Below the pieces are notes generated by a model, which had not been told where the DNA came from, did no database searches, and saw only the letters and a program-made list of their open reading frames with translations. From positions 1 through 33,843 of the forward strand of contig CALCJM010000121.1 in assembly GCA_937967505.1 (NCBI GenBank): 33,843 bases of DNA, written 5' to 3'. The translations under genes and the position numbers were made by a program. The DNA comes from an uncultured Pirellulaceae bacterium (GTDB taxonomy: Bacteria; Planctomycetota; Planctomycetia; Pirellulales; Pirellulaceae). Positions 1 through 8,346 of the stretch are shown in pieces (within the stretch, counting starts at the first letter, position 1; every line of letters starts with the position of its first letter).

Positions 1-242
1 CGTTGTCTCTGATGCTCCACCGTCTGGCGACGGTAGCTACGTTTTTTGGGGCTGACGTTTGTGTGGGTGCGTGGCTACGCTCGCCAGAGCGTGGGTGGGT
101 TTGTGGGCCGGTGGCCATCTGAAGTGCCGTTGTCTCTGGTGCTCCACCGTCTGGCGACGGTAGCTACGTTTTTTGGGGCTGACGTTTGTGTGGGTGCGTG
201 GCTACGCTCGCCAGAGCGTGGATGGGTTTGTGGGCCGGTGGC
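1..242. repeat. 127-bp tandem repeat, about two copies, with internal inverted repeat
   Basis: The sequence at 1-127 recurs at 128-242 with only a few changes (for example positions 11/138 and 95/222) until the copies diverge just after 241. Each unit contains an imperfect inverted repeat: arm 21-41 (core tctggcgacggtagctacg) pairs with arm 70-91 (core gtggctacgctcgccaga) across a 28-base spacer. The array is cut by the window start, so the true copy number is unknown. No open reading frame in it looks like a protein. It is not CRISPR: the units are long and contiguous, with no variable spacers. Confidence 0.85.
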
Positions 243-627
243 TTTCTGAGGGGATGTTTCCTCTTGGGCCCTACAGTCGCTGACTGCCAGTGGAAAGACA
301 TTGTTGAGAATTGCAGACCGCTCATCGCGCGAAAGACAAATTACCATTGGAACTGTGTTTTCTGCTCAGTCGGTCCGGGGAACGACGCCTGTCGCATTGG
401 TAATCGTGTTTTGCTGTTGTACCATGTTGCCTTGTTCGGCAAACGTTACAATCTAAATCAAGAAGCTTGGAAACTCAGGGGCGTTCAATGGATCAGCAGC
501 GTTTGCGGGAGCGCTCCAGCGCCTGTCTGGCAGTAGCGCCATTCCACCCTACGGCAAATTCACTTTCGTCAACGAATTAATTATAAGTGCGAACATTTTG
601 GTCAAAAGCAAATTAAGAGGAGTTCCT
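243..627. other. Intergenic region upstream of the sulfatase
   Basis: No convincing gene here. A 116-codon frame starting in the repeat (186-536) has no recognisable domain and begins inside repeat DNA. The only clear element is the purine-rich ribosome-binding site aagaggag at 615-622, which fixes the start of the following sulfatase gene. Confidence 0.5.
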
Positions 628-2082
628 TTGAATCATCTTGGCAAAACTCGATCGTATCTTCACATGTGCGTCACAACAGTGCATCGAAAACGTGCTGGAG
701 CAATGCCAGGGCTGGCCGGGTGTTTTCAAAGATACTTCTGTCAGTTGATTTTTGTGTGGGCAAGTGCCTTGGTTTGGGGTGGCACATGCGGACTTTTCGC
801 ACAGGAAACAGACCGCGCGAGACAAGACACCCAGTCGTCCCGCTGTCCGAACATTGTCGTGATTCTGGCCGACGATGCGGGCTACTCAGATTTTTCCTTC
901 AAAGGTAGTCAGGAAATATCCACCCCGAATCTGGACAAGCTTTGCCGGTCAGGTGTTGATTTTACGCAGGCCTATGCGCCCGCTCCGGTCTGCACACCTT
1001 CTCGTGCGGGGCTTTTGACGGGGCGACAACCATGCTCCATTGGTGCCGAGAAGAACCTGAGGTCCAAACTGCACGCCAACCATCTCAAATGTGGACTGGA
1101 TAAGGAAAGCCTGACGATCGCCGAGCGTCTCAAAACGCTAAACTATGCAACGGCGCTTATTGGAAAATGGCATCTGGGCTATGGCGGTGCCTACCATCCC
1201 AACGAGCGCGGATTTGACTTGTTTCACGGCATGTTGGCAGGTAGCCGGGATTATTTCGCGCTCTCGCAAGAGGAAGCGGAACGTCCCGCAACCCTTCCCC
1301 ATCGGTTGCAAACCAACGGACAGATTTTGCCCGAGTCGGAAGTCTCCTATGTAACGGATCAGTTTACCGACAAAGCGATCGAATTTATGGAGAACAATCA
1401 GAAAAAACCTTTCTTCCTTTTTCTTTCCTACAGCGCGGTGCATTCTCCCTACCAGGCCAAGCGCGCTGATCTTGATCAGCACTCTCACATGCCACCAGCG
1501 AGACGTAAAATCGGCGCGATGGTCAGCAATTTGGACCAGAATGTTGGCCGCGTAATGGAAACGTTGGAAAGGTTGAAATTACACGAAAACACGTTGTTGG
1601 TATTTACCAATGATAATGGGGGCACCACAGCGATGAACAATCTGCCTTATCGGGGACACAAGGGGCAGTTGTACGAAGGGGGAATTCGTGTCCCCATGTT
1701 GGTACGCATGCCGGGAAAAATTGCTGCGGGGACCCGGTACGACAACATGGTTACACTGTTGGATCTATTCCCCACATGTTTGGCGGCAGCCGGAGTTGAG
1801 CCTGACGGTTCCCGGTGTGACGGAGTAAATCTGTTTGATTTTTTGGATAACGATAAACAGCCGCACGATGAACTTTTCTTCCGGTTCCATTCGCAAGCTG
1901 CCATTCGCAAAGGGGACTACAAGTTTTACGAAAGTCCCAAAAAGAAGATTAGGGCACTCTTTAACATTGCAAAAGATCCCTACGAAAATTCCAATCTGAT
2001 TGATTCGAATCCTGAACTGGCGGCAAAGCTCAAAATGGAACTCGACCAGTGGCAGGAGAGGTTGCCAGAACAGCACTGGTAA
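628..2082 (+). CDS. Secreted sulfatase (arylsulfatase family, Cys-type formylglycine)
   Basis: Predicted sulfate-ester hydrolase, exported, probably acting on sulfated polysaccharides. The frame shows the sulfatase hallmarks: the metal-binding ADDAGYSD near the mature N-terminus, the activation motif CTPSRAGLLTGR (Cys codon at 991-993, the residue oxidised to formylglycine), GKWHLGY, and the metal-binding FTNDNGG. A hydrophobic stretch ending GLFAQE about 60 residues in looks like a signal peptide. TTG at 628 is chosen because aagaggag lies five bases upstream. An in-frame ATG at 703 would give a more classical signal peptide and cannot be excluded. Length (484 residues) is normal for the family. 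A Cys-type sulfatase needs a formylglycine-generating enzyme or anaerobic maturase, not present in this window. The exact substrate cannot be read from the sequence. Confidence 0.93.
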   Translation: MNHLGKTRSYLHMCVTTVHRKRAGAMPGLAGCFQRYFCQLIFVWASALVWGGTCGLFAQETDRARQDTQSSRCPNIVVILADDAGYSDFSFKGSQEISTPNLDKLCRSGVDFTQAYAPAPVCTPSRAGLLTGRQPCSIGAEKNLRSKLHANHLKCGLDKESLTIAERLKTLNYATALIGKWHLGYGGAYHPNERGFDLFHGMLAGSRDYFALSQEEAERPATLPHRLQTNGQILPESEVSYVTDQFTDKAIEFMENNQKKPFFLFLSYSAVHSPYQAKRADLDQHSHMPPARRKIGAMVSNLDQNVGRVMETLERLKLHENTLLVFTNDNGGTTAMNNLPYRGHKGQLYEGGIRVPMLVRMPGKIAAGTRYDNMVTLLDLFPTCLAAAGVEPDGSRCDGVNLFDFLDNDKQPHDELFFRFHSQAAIRKGDYKFYESPKKKIRALFNIAKDPYENSNLIDSNPELAAKLKMELDQWQERLPEQHW

Positions 2083-2263
2083 CTGGAGCTCCGCAGCCTA
2101 ACGTTTCTCCCGGGTAAGTGTGCAGAGGTTGTTCATTCCGCGCGGCGGCAGTGCTGATGACTTTCCTAGCGGAACATTGGCTTGGGTAAACCAGTCCCTT
2201 GCGTCATTTGCAGATGCCCTGCCGCGAATTTGTTGAAACGCAGATCTTTTCTACCTGCTGCGG

Positions 2264-3067
2264 TTAGTTTCCGGTGGGGCTGTCGGCGACCGCCGCAGGA
2301 CCAAAGGAGACGATTTTCAGGTCATCGACAACTGCATTTTTGGGCACGGCCAGACGCAACAGGCGTTTGGTCGGGTGCCCAATCCCGGGAGATGTCAGGG
2401 ATCCGATTTCCTGTCCATCAATCGACACGCTTAATGTGTCGCCTTTGACCGTGGCCACCGCAGTATGCCACTTGCCAATTTCCAGCGGATGCTTGATCCG
2501 TTTGCTCTTTTTCTTCAACATTTTCTTCTGATCATCGGTCAGCGTGTTGGATTTGCGTGCTTTGTGAATCTCGCCATTCATCGTCCCTGTTTTCAGATCG
2601 GTCAGCTGGATGTGCTTCTGTTTGATCGCAACTTTGAAAAGGTGACCGGCATGAACCTCCTTGAATTCCAAGTCAGCAAAATTTAATCCCAGACTGTCGC
2701 CTTCGTTCTCCAGCATAAATTTTGTCTCGACTGAACCATCCTTGAATTCTGCAGGGTGTGTGACGGAGACGCCGTGGTCCGCATCGGCATGACAATAGAT
2801 ATACATGGCTCCATCTTTGAGATCGACCTGCTTGTTCCCGCCAGCGCGACGTTCGCTGTTCGTTCCCCATCCGTTTCCGGGTTCGTCAGTTTCCTCCTGC
2901 GATTCCTCACGATTGAAATCATCCTCAAAAATGACCACGTGTCGGTCGGCACTGGACGCTACGTCGGCGGATGTCGCAGTCCCGGCCTGTGAAGCATCTT
3001 GAGCATGGGTTGCCCTTGAAAATAGACAGCAGCTTAAACAGAGAACAAAAGGTAAGAGGTGTTTCAT
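2264..3067 (-). CDS. Secreted LamG/DUF1080-like jelly-roll protein
   Basis: A 267-residue exported protein. Residues 1-22 are a signal peptide (hydrophobic core with CLSCCLFS, cleavage near THA-Q). After a short linker, the segment from about residue 45 (VIFEDDFNREE) to about 255 has the alternating beta pattern of concanavalin-like DUF1080/family-16-type domains: an opening 'F.DDF.R', a central KWHTAVATVKGDTLSVSIDG and a closing VVDDLKI. These domains are abundant in Planctomycetes and are usually annotated as putative carbohydrate-active or carbohydrate-binding proteins. No catalytic residues can be assigned with certainty. A lysine-rich insert (about residues 170-190) interrupts the fold and is unusual. 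It is convergent with the sulfatase, and a shared role in polysaccharide use is only inference. Confidence 0.8.
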   Translation of the reverse strand: MKHLLPFVLCLSCCLFSRATHAQDASQAGTATSADVASSADRHVVIFEDDFNREESQEETDEPGNGWGTNSERRAGGNKQVDLKDGAMYIYCHADADHGVSVTHPAEFKDGSVETKFMLENEGDSLGLNFADLEFKEVHAGHLFKVAIKQKHIQLTDLKTGTMNGEIHKARKSNTLTDDQKKMLKKKSKRIKHPLEIGKWHTAVATVKGDTLSVSIDGQEIGSLTSPGIGHPTKRLLRLAVPKNAVVDDLKIVSFGPAAVADSPTGN

Positions 3068-3563
3068 GGATCGGGCTTACGTTGATGGGGGAGATATTTG
3101 AGGCCGAAGTTCACGGCCTTTCCGCGTGTACGATGCGCCGTCCACGCGTACTATTGCGGCAAAATGCTGGTGAAGTATTGCAGACAATCTTGAGCAAAAA
3201 ACTTCAGGATTAGCCCAAATAATCCGGCTGTAAACGGATTTACCTGATCCGACAGCGCTTTAGACGACTGGCAGTCAGGAATTTACCATCTGTTGGCGAT
3301 GCTGCCAGCATCGCCAATGGTAAGCTTGCAACTGCCAATCGCCTTACCAATCGCCTTGCGCTAGGCGAGTCAGCGGTGCTTACAACGGGCGGGCTGTGAC
3401 CCCTCTGTTGTGGGGTGAGGCTTGGCATTGGAGATTTTCTCCGGAATGGGTAAGTTAATGGTGCCGTGGAGGCTTTGGATATTGCCCTTCAAAAGCATCT
3501 TATTACTCAAAATGGCATGATTGTGCGGAGCACAACACAGCGATTCAAGGATACGAATATCAA
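3068..3563. other. Intergenic region between divergent genes, with a palindromic repeat
   Basis: About 500 bases without a credible gene. It carries the palindromic dispersed repeat at 3262-3345 and, partly overlapping its end, a short direct repeat of ccaatcgcctt at 3335-3345 and 3347-3357. The small frames here have no family features and run through the palindrome. Promoters for both flanking genes must lie here, but I see no strong consensus. Confidence 0.5.
3262..3345. repeat. Palindromic dispersed repeat, copy A
   Basis: At its centre is a perfect 12-bp inverted repeat (3293-3304 against 3306-3317, around a single C at 3305). The outer parts, with actggcagtcagg on the left and actgccaatcgcc on the right, also pair imperfectly, so the element can fold almost end to end. 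The reverse complement of this 84-bp unit matches copy B at 27614-27716 along most of its length, including ggcgattggcagtt and gcttacc. Two copies 24 kb apart in opposite orientation indicate a dispersed family similar in form to REP or MITE-like elements. No transposase is nearby. Confidence 0.85.
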
Positions 3564-4388
3564 GTGACAGCGACGTTCTCACAAAAATTCTTCGGTCGGC
3601 TCAACGCGCTGGTGCTACCAGCTGCACTCGATACGCTCGACTTGCGAATTGCTCACTATGATCGCAGCGTTGATCCGGCGCGAGCGGAATACAACGAACA
3701 TGTAGTGTTCTCATTTTGGCATGAGTACATCAGTGTGGTGCTGCCGCGTTGGGGGCATACTCCGCTGACGATTTTGTGTTCGCAGCATCGTGATGGTGAA
3801 TGGGTCAACCAAACCGCGTTGGCACTGGGGCTGAGGATTGTGCGGGGAAGTACATCGCGCGGCGGGTCATCGGCCATTCGACAATTGAAAAAGAACTGTA
3901 GGACATCCAGTCTGACGCTGACGCCCGATGGTCCGCGCGGTCCACGTCGCGAAATGGCATTGGGGCCGGTCTACCTTGCGTCATTGTTGGGGCTGCCGAT
4001 CGTGCCGCTGGGGGTGGGGATGGATGACCCGTGGCGGTTGAACACGTGGGATCAGTTTGCGATTCCGCGCCCACTATCGCGTGTGAGAATGATCTTTGGA
4101 CCAAAGATCTTTGTCCCGCGAAAATCATCGCGCGAAGACTTGGAGGCGTTTCGTTCGGGGATTCAGAACCTGACCAATCAGCTGTGCGATACGGCCGAAG
4201 CGTGGGCCATTTCCGGTGAGAAAATGATGGGCGAACAACCCTTCACGCGTGCCCGACGCACGAACTCGATCGATTTTTCGAAAACTGGATGTCCTTTGGT
4301 CGATCCGGAAGCCAACGACACAAGAGAGCCGGTTGCATCGGCGGTATCAATGACGTTACCAATCATTAAGGCGTCTTCCGCTGCCTGA
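3564..4388 (+). CDS. DUF374 lysophospholipid acyltransferase-like protein
   Basis: A 274-residue protein resembling the DUF374 branch of the lysophospholipid acyltransferase superfamily, which probably transfers acyl groups to a lipid (lipid A or phospholipid) at the cytoplasmic membrane. Family motifs in order: FWHEY near residue 51, CSQHRDGEW with RGSTSRGG (about residues 72-103), and the conserved TPDGPRGPRRE with LASLLGLPIVPLG (about residues 118-150). The C-terminal 60 residues look unconserved. GTG at 3564 is the first start in this frame for a long way upstream; the ribosome-binding site is weak (aagga, 13 bases away). The gene converges on the exopolysaccharide cluster. A role in anchoring or envelope lipid is plausible but inferred. 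Confidence 0.85.
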   Translation: MTATFSQKFFGRLNALVLPAALDTLDLRIAHYDRSVDPARAEYNEHVVFSFWHEYISVVLPRWGHTPLTILCSQHRDGEWVNQTALALGLRIVRGSTSRGGSSAIRQLKKNCRTSSLTLTPDGPRGPRREMALGPVYLASLLGLPIVPLGVGMDDPWRLNTWDQFAIPRPLSRVRMIFGPKIFVPRKSSREDLEAFRSGIQNLTNQLCDTAEAWAISGEKMMGEQPFTRARRTNSIDFSKTGCPLVDPEANDTREPVASAVSMTLPIIKASSAA

Positions 4389-4507
4389 AACACCACGGTG
4401 CGGAGAGCAGTTGGCGGCAAGAAAGCGATTGTGTGCTGATGACTGCATTGCGGGCATGGAGCGATGATGAGTGCATGACATGCTGTTGCGGAACACGTTT
4501 CGCGGCA

Positions 4508-5512
4508 CTAACCACGACTGCGGACCAGTTCCTCTTCGGCACCAACTGGTGCCGTGTTGATCGACCGGATCGGCATGATAAATTTGTCGGTTTCGGTCGC
4601 GTAATCCAGCATGTTCACGACTTCAAAATTATTGGTTAACATTTCCAAACAGTCAGACATCAGATCGATTTTTTTCTGTGCCGGTTGGTCCATGGCGGGG
4701 AAGAACGCGAGGTCGTCGTCATCCTCCTGCCCCATGAAGTCTAGGGGATGCAACAGGATCGATGGTTCTACGCCGGCGATCTTGCACATCTTGAGCGCCG
4801 ACCAAAAATACATTTTTGCCAGCGTTGTTGAAAACTTGCCCAAGTACAAAATGTAGCTGCCGTGAATGGGTGCTTTGGCCAGCGGCATTGTTGTCACGGG
4901 AACCTCGATCAGGCGGCGACCGCGCCAATGCCACTCAAAGGGAGCGTTGGATTGAAGGCCGTCACTGATTTTACCAAATAGCTCTTTACGATCCTCTTTC
5001 TCCTCGTTGGACAAACCGCTACGCAGGAAGAAATAGAGCCTTGCCAGTGGGCCAAGGTAGGTCGGGAATGTTGAGCAGTCGTACTTGTAGCCGCGTCGCA
5101 TCAGCGTCCGCAGGACTTCGTCTGAGAGGCTGAAGCCGGGGCCGCGAAACCCGAGGGGTTTTTGGCCGGTGATCTTTTGGATCGCGTTTTCAGTTTCCTC
5201 GAACTCTTTTTCCAGTTGTTCCGGTGTGTACAGGTGCAACCACGGTTCGTGATGAAACGAGTGATTGGCAATTTCGTGACCGGCGTCAGCGATCATGCGA
5301 ATCGCGTCGTGATTTTTTTCCAGCACAGCATCCTGCCCAACGACGAAAACGGTCAGGTTCAGCATCCGCTGTTCAAAAAAATCGATAAATCTGGGAACGC
5401 AGATGTCGAAGTAGCTGGGGAAGGACTCCCACAGCGGATTCCCGGCCGTTTTGAGGTAGGCCCATTTGTTGTCCAGATCCAGCGACAGGCTGGCAAGGGG
5501 TTTTTGTTTCAT
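4508..5512 (-). CDS. Polysaccharide deacetylase (NodB-like)
   Basis: A 334-residue carbohydrate esterase family 4-type protein, expected to remove N- or O-acetyl groups from a polysaccharide. NodB motifs can be followed: SLDLDN near the start (motif 1; the second Asp is where the metal-site Asp sits), HEIANHSFHH (motif 2, the two metal-binding His), GFRGPGFS (motif 3) and LLHPLDF near residue 250 (the late Leu-x-His motif). There is no signal peptide, so it probably acts in the cytoplasm or on lipid-linked precursor. This and its position as the last gene of the exopolysaccharide cluster, 81 bases after the GT4 gene, suggest it modifies the polymer or repeat unit made by the cluster. The ribosome-binding site is weak (caggtcaa, about 10 bases upstream). 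Confidence 0.88.
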   Translation of the reverse strand: MKQKPLASLSLDLDNKWAYLKTAGNPLWESFPSYFDICVPRFIDFFEQRMLNLTVFVVGQDAVLEKNHDAIRMIADAGHEIANHSFHHEPWLHLYTPEQLEKEFEETENAIQKITGQKPLGFRGPGFSLSDEVLRTLMRRGYKYDCSTFPTYLGPLARLYFFLRSGLSNEEKEDRKELFGKISDGLQSNAPFEWHWRGRRLIEVPVTTMPLAKAPIHGSYILYLGKFSTTLAKMYFWSALKMCKIAGVEPSILLHPLDFMGQEDDDDLAFFPAMDQPAQKKIDLMSDCLEMLTNNFEVVNMLDYATETDKFIMPIRSINTAPVGAEEELVRSRG

Positions 5513-5593
5513 CGACGCGTTGACCTGATTAGTGATCCAGAGAGAAGTTTCAAAGTGGTCGTTGGTGTGAATTCCATTTCCGCAGTTGGTAGT

Positions 5594-6838
5594 TTATTTT
5601 TCCTGTAAGGTCGTGGCAATCAGCGAAATTACGTGACAGGCCTCGTTTGCGGAAAAACTGGGAGTTATGTAACTGACGGCACTTTTGGCCTCGATCCCCA
5701 TTGTTAGCAGGTCTTCGGCGGTGGTAGTCATACATCGATCCAGAGCCGATTCGATCGTCTGTTCCGATTCAGGGTTGAAAACCCAGCCATTTTCACCCTC
5801 AACCACGCACGATTCCACAGATTGAGCGTGAATGCTTCCCAGCACCGGCAAACCGGACGCCATCGCCTCGATTGGCACCAGCCCCCACTCGTCTGCGAGG
5901 GTCGGAAACACGCACACGTCCGCATTACGGTAGGCGTCCCGTAGTTGCCGTTGGTCGCAGTTGCCCAGAAAATTGATGGCAAAATTGTTCGTGGAAAGCT
6001 TGGCGATGGAATCCTGCAGCTCACCGGTTCCGGCAATATTCAGCCTGATGCTGAGGTCCGGGTTATTCGTGCTCCATTGCTGTGCGATCTGTGCGAACTG
6101 CAAAATACCCTTTCTGGAACTCATCGCGCCACAGTACAGCAGTTCGCGCGTGTTGGCCGATTGGGTTGCGCGTGGATCTGTTGAAACGGATTCGGGATCA
6201 ATGCAATAGGGAAAGTGAAACAGTTTGTCGTCGGCCACACCAAGGCTTTTCAGGTAGCGTTTGCAACTGGGGCCGTTATAGGTGAAGTAATCGACGCAGC
6301 GTAGAATCGTTTTCCGCAGTGACTTGCGAAAGAATCCTCGTTCGCGTTCGATGTGTTCGGACATGTTGCCTACCATGACTAGGCGGCAGTTGCGGTGGAA
6401 CATGCGATAGAAACCGCATAGCAGCGTCCGCATGCCCATTTCATAGGAGAAGATAATGTCAGGATTGAGCGACTTGAGTTGCTTGCGCGTATCGACAGGA
6501 ATGTGAATAAAATTGTCCTCACTGAACCCTGACGAGTGCCGCCATTTGGTTGTGAACATTTTGTTTTTTTGAATGATCACATCCAGGCCATCCCACTGGG
6601 CCTCCCATTTTCGATCCGGTTCCATGTCCACCGACAGCAGAATGGTAAGTTTGCGGACGCGCCGTGCGATTTCCTTGTACGCGGCGACATGGTGCTGCCG
6701 CAGGTAGTTGTTAAGGATCACTACGTGAGCGTCGATGACATCAAGGCGTTCCTCAATGGCTGGCTGGTCGATGGCAGCACCGGTCGCATTGTTGTCATTG
6801 GCGGCGATGGTTTCCAGATTTTGCTGAAGAGATTTCAT
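5594..6838 (-). CDS. Glycosyltransferase family 4 (GT-B) protein
   Basis: A 414-residue GT-B glycosyltransferase that should add a sugar from a nucleotide-sugar donor to the lipid-linked repeat unit. The N-terminal half (about residues 35-200) carries the acceptor-side Rossmann-like fold with LNNYLRQHH and PDIIFSYEMG. The C-terminal half has the donor-site pattern: LLYCGAMSSRKGI, LNIAGTGEL, NADVCVFPTLADEWGLVPIEAMASGLPVLGS. The usual first Glu of the EX7E motif appears as Asp (DEWGLVPIE), a common variant. Its ATG overlaps the stop of the polymerase gene by four bases (ATGA), so the two are translationally coupled. A tgagg ribosome-binding site lies inside the end of the upstream gene. Confidence 0.92.
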   Translation of the reverse strand: MKSLQQNLETIAANDNNATGAAIDQPAIEERLDVIDAHVVILNNYLRQHHVAAYKEIARRVRKLTILLSVDMEPDRKWEAQWDGLDVIIQKNKMFTTKWRHSSGFSEDNFIHIPVDTRKQLKSLNPDIIFSYEMGMRTLLCGFYRMFHRNCRLVMVGNMSEHIERERGFFRKSLRKTILRCVDYFTYNGPSCKRYLKSLGVADDKLFHFPYCIDPESVSTDPRATQSANTRELLYCGAMSSRKGILQFAQIAQQWSTNNPDLSIRLNIAGTGELQDSIAKLSTNNFAINFLGNCDQRQLRDAYRNADVCVFPTLADEWGLVPIEAMASGLPVLGSIHAQSVESCVVEGENGWVFNPESEQTIESALDRCMTTTAEDLLTMGIEAKSAVSYITPSFSANEACHVISLIATTLQEK

Positions 6839-8178
6839 TGTGAAAACCTCAGATTGCCTTCTGGCAAAACAGGTTTCTTAATTTCACCGGTGGTTGAATC
6901 GACCAGTGGATCGTCCTTGAGCAGTGGCCACGAGAGTGACATGACCCATACCATGGTCGGCATTCCGGCAAGTACAGAGAAGACCACGTTTTCGAACAGC
7001 CCGTTGACGATGATGAAAACCAGAATACCATCGGCCAACGGATGGGAGATAGAAAACATGGCGCGCACCCTTCCTAGGACCATCATCAGGCACGCAAATC
7101 CACCAATGATTCCTGTGGAAAACGCCACGTTGAGAATCATATTATGCGTGTACGAAGAGTAAAGCGCCAGATAGTACTTGGATGTCGCCGCTCCGTAACC
7201 GATCAAAGGTCGTTCCGAGATCAGTCGAATTGCGTAGGCCCAGATCTCCGAACGACCGGTGGCACTGGTCAGTTCATCGGCGTCGCCCGATTTGGAGACC
7301 ATCGTCATTTTTTCCTTGATCTTTGCGCCAATATCGACCTGCGTACTGATGACCATCACTGCAAAGATACCCATCATAGTGGCCACGACATAGCGTTGCA
7401 GATACTCAGGTTTGAAAAATACCCTGCGGTAGGCGATTGTCAATGCGACTACAGTGGCCACCAGCGACGTTCGTGAAAGCGAGCTTACTAGAGCGCCGAA
7501 AGCAACGGCGATCAAACCAACCCGTACGGACGATCTTTGTTGGTAGCTGAAAAACATGATTGTCCCCAGCACCACCGTCAGTCCCGCATATTGGCCCAGT
7601 ACATTGGAGTGGGCCAGACCGCTCATTCGGTAGGCAAACTTTCCCTCCGGCAAGGGCTCTTTCAAAACTCCCACCTCCGGCCAGACGAAATAGACGACCC
7701 AAGAAAGCACGTTAAACAGGCCCATCCCGACAAAAATTGCGTTCAACACCGGCATGATGCCGATTTGCACCAGTGCGCGAATGGTCAGTAGCAGCACCGC
7801 CACCATCGAAAGCGTCGAGGCAAATGAAATCGTGGGTGTCAGCGAAAACGGGGACGCCACGAAATACATCGTGATAATGATGACCACCCAGAATATTGGA
7901 AACGTTTGTACCAGATCTCTCACCCGTCGGTCGGTCAGGAAGCCAATCATTCCATACAGTGCTGCACAGCCAATCCCCACCAATTTCAACATTACCTGCA
8001 TGTCGAGGCCGACCTTGTCTTTGTCGATCGAGACGTCGGCAAGATTCAGGAACGCGACAATTGTAACCAGTGTCAATCCAACGAACGTTGACAGCGGTAA
8101 TGACAGGATGCCACTCAGACGATCCTCAACGGAGTTCTGAATCTGGATGCCGGCAGGTTGATAATCGATTGAAGACAT
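6835..8178 (-). CDS. O-antigen polymerase/ligase family membrane protein (Wzy/WaaL-like)
   Basis: A 447-residue integral membrane protein with about ten or more hydrophobic segments. The region around residues 290-370 has the Wzy_C pattern: a periplasmic loop with RSEIWAYAIRLISERPLIGY, then YTHNMILNVAFSTGIIGG. Proteins of this family either polymerise lipid-linked repeat units (Wzy) or ligate them to an acceptor (WaaL). Context (co-polymerase, priming transferase and GT4 in the same operon) favours the polymerase. It starts at ATG 8178 with a strong ggggaga site five bases upstream and overlaps the downstream GT4 gene. The 168-base gap upstream of it is the largest inside the cluster. Confidence 0.88.
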   Translation of the reverse strand: MSSIDYQPAGIQIQNSVEDRLSGILSLPLSTFVGLTLVTIVAFLNLADVSIDKDKVGLDMQVMLKLVGIGCAALYGMIGFLTDRRVRDLVQTFPIFWVVIIITMYFVASPFSLTPTISFASTLSMVAVLLLTIRALVQIGIMPVLNAIFVGMGLFNVLSWVVYFVWPEVGVLKEPLPEGKFAYRMSGLAHSNVLGQYAGLTVVLGTIMFFSYQQRSSVRVGLIAVAFGALVSSLSRTSLVATVVALTIAYRRVFFKPEYLQRYVVATMMGIFAVMVISTQVDIGAKIKEKMTMVSKSGDADELTSATGRSEIWAYAIRLISERPLIGYGAATSKYYLALYSSYTHNMILNVAFSTGIIGGFACLMMVLGRVRAMFSISHPLADGILVFIIVNGLFENVVFSVLAGMPTMVWVMSLSWPLLKDDPLVDSTTGEIKKPVLPEGNLRFSQ

Positions 8179-8346
8179 GTTATCTCCCCGGTTCTGCGGC
8201 AGCGGTTGTAAAAGGTTTTGAAAATGATGAGTTGAAGAAAAGCATGGTTAACACGTCTGGAAGGTTGAGAGTTCAAAAGCCGGGGAGACAATGTCGGGAA
8301 GGAGAGACGGGTTAGCCGCCATCGGTAGACTGGCCACGGTGCAGGC

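Noticed and set aside
1..242. Possible CRISPR array
   Set aside because: Units are 127 bp, contiguous and contain no unique spacers of regular size; no cas genes are present in the window.
186..536. 116-codon plus-strand frame
   Set aside because: Begins inside the tandem repeat, is Cys/Trp-rich without family features, and has no ribosome-binding site.
3240..3582. Small minus-strand frames of 62 and 70 codons
   Set aside because: They run through the palindromic repeat and its flank and show no protein-like conservation signals.
6536..7162. 208-codon plus-strand frame opposite the GT4 and polymerase genes
   Set aside because: Spans two real genes on the other strand and has no recognisable features.
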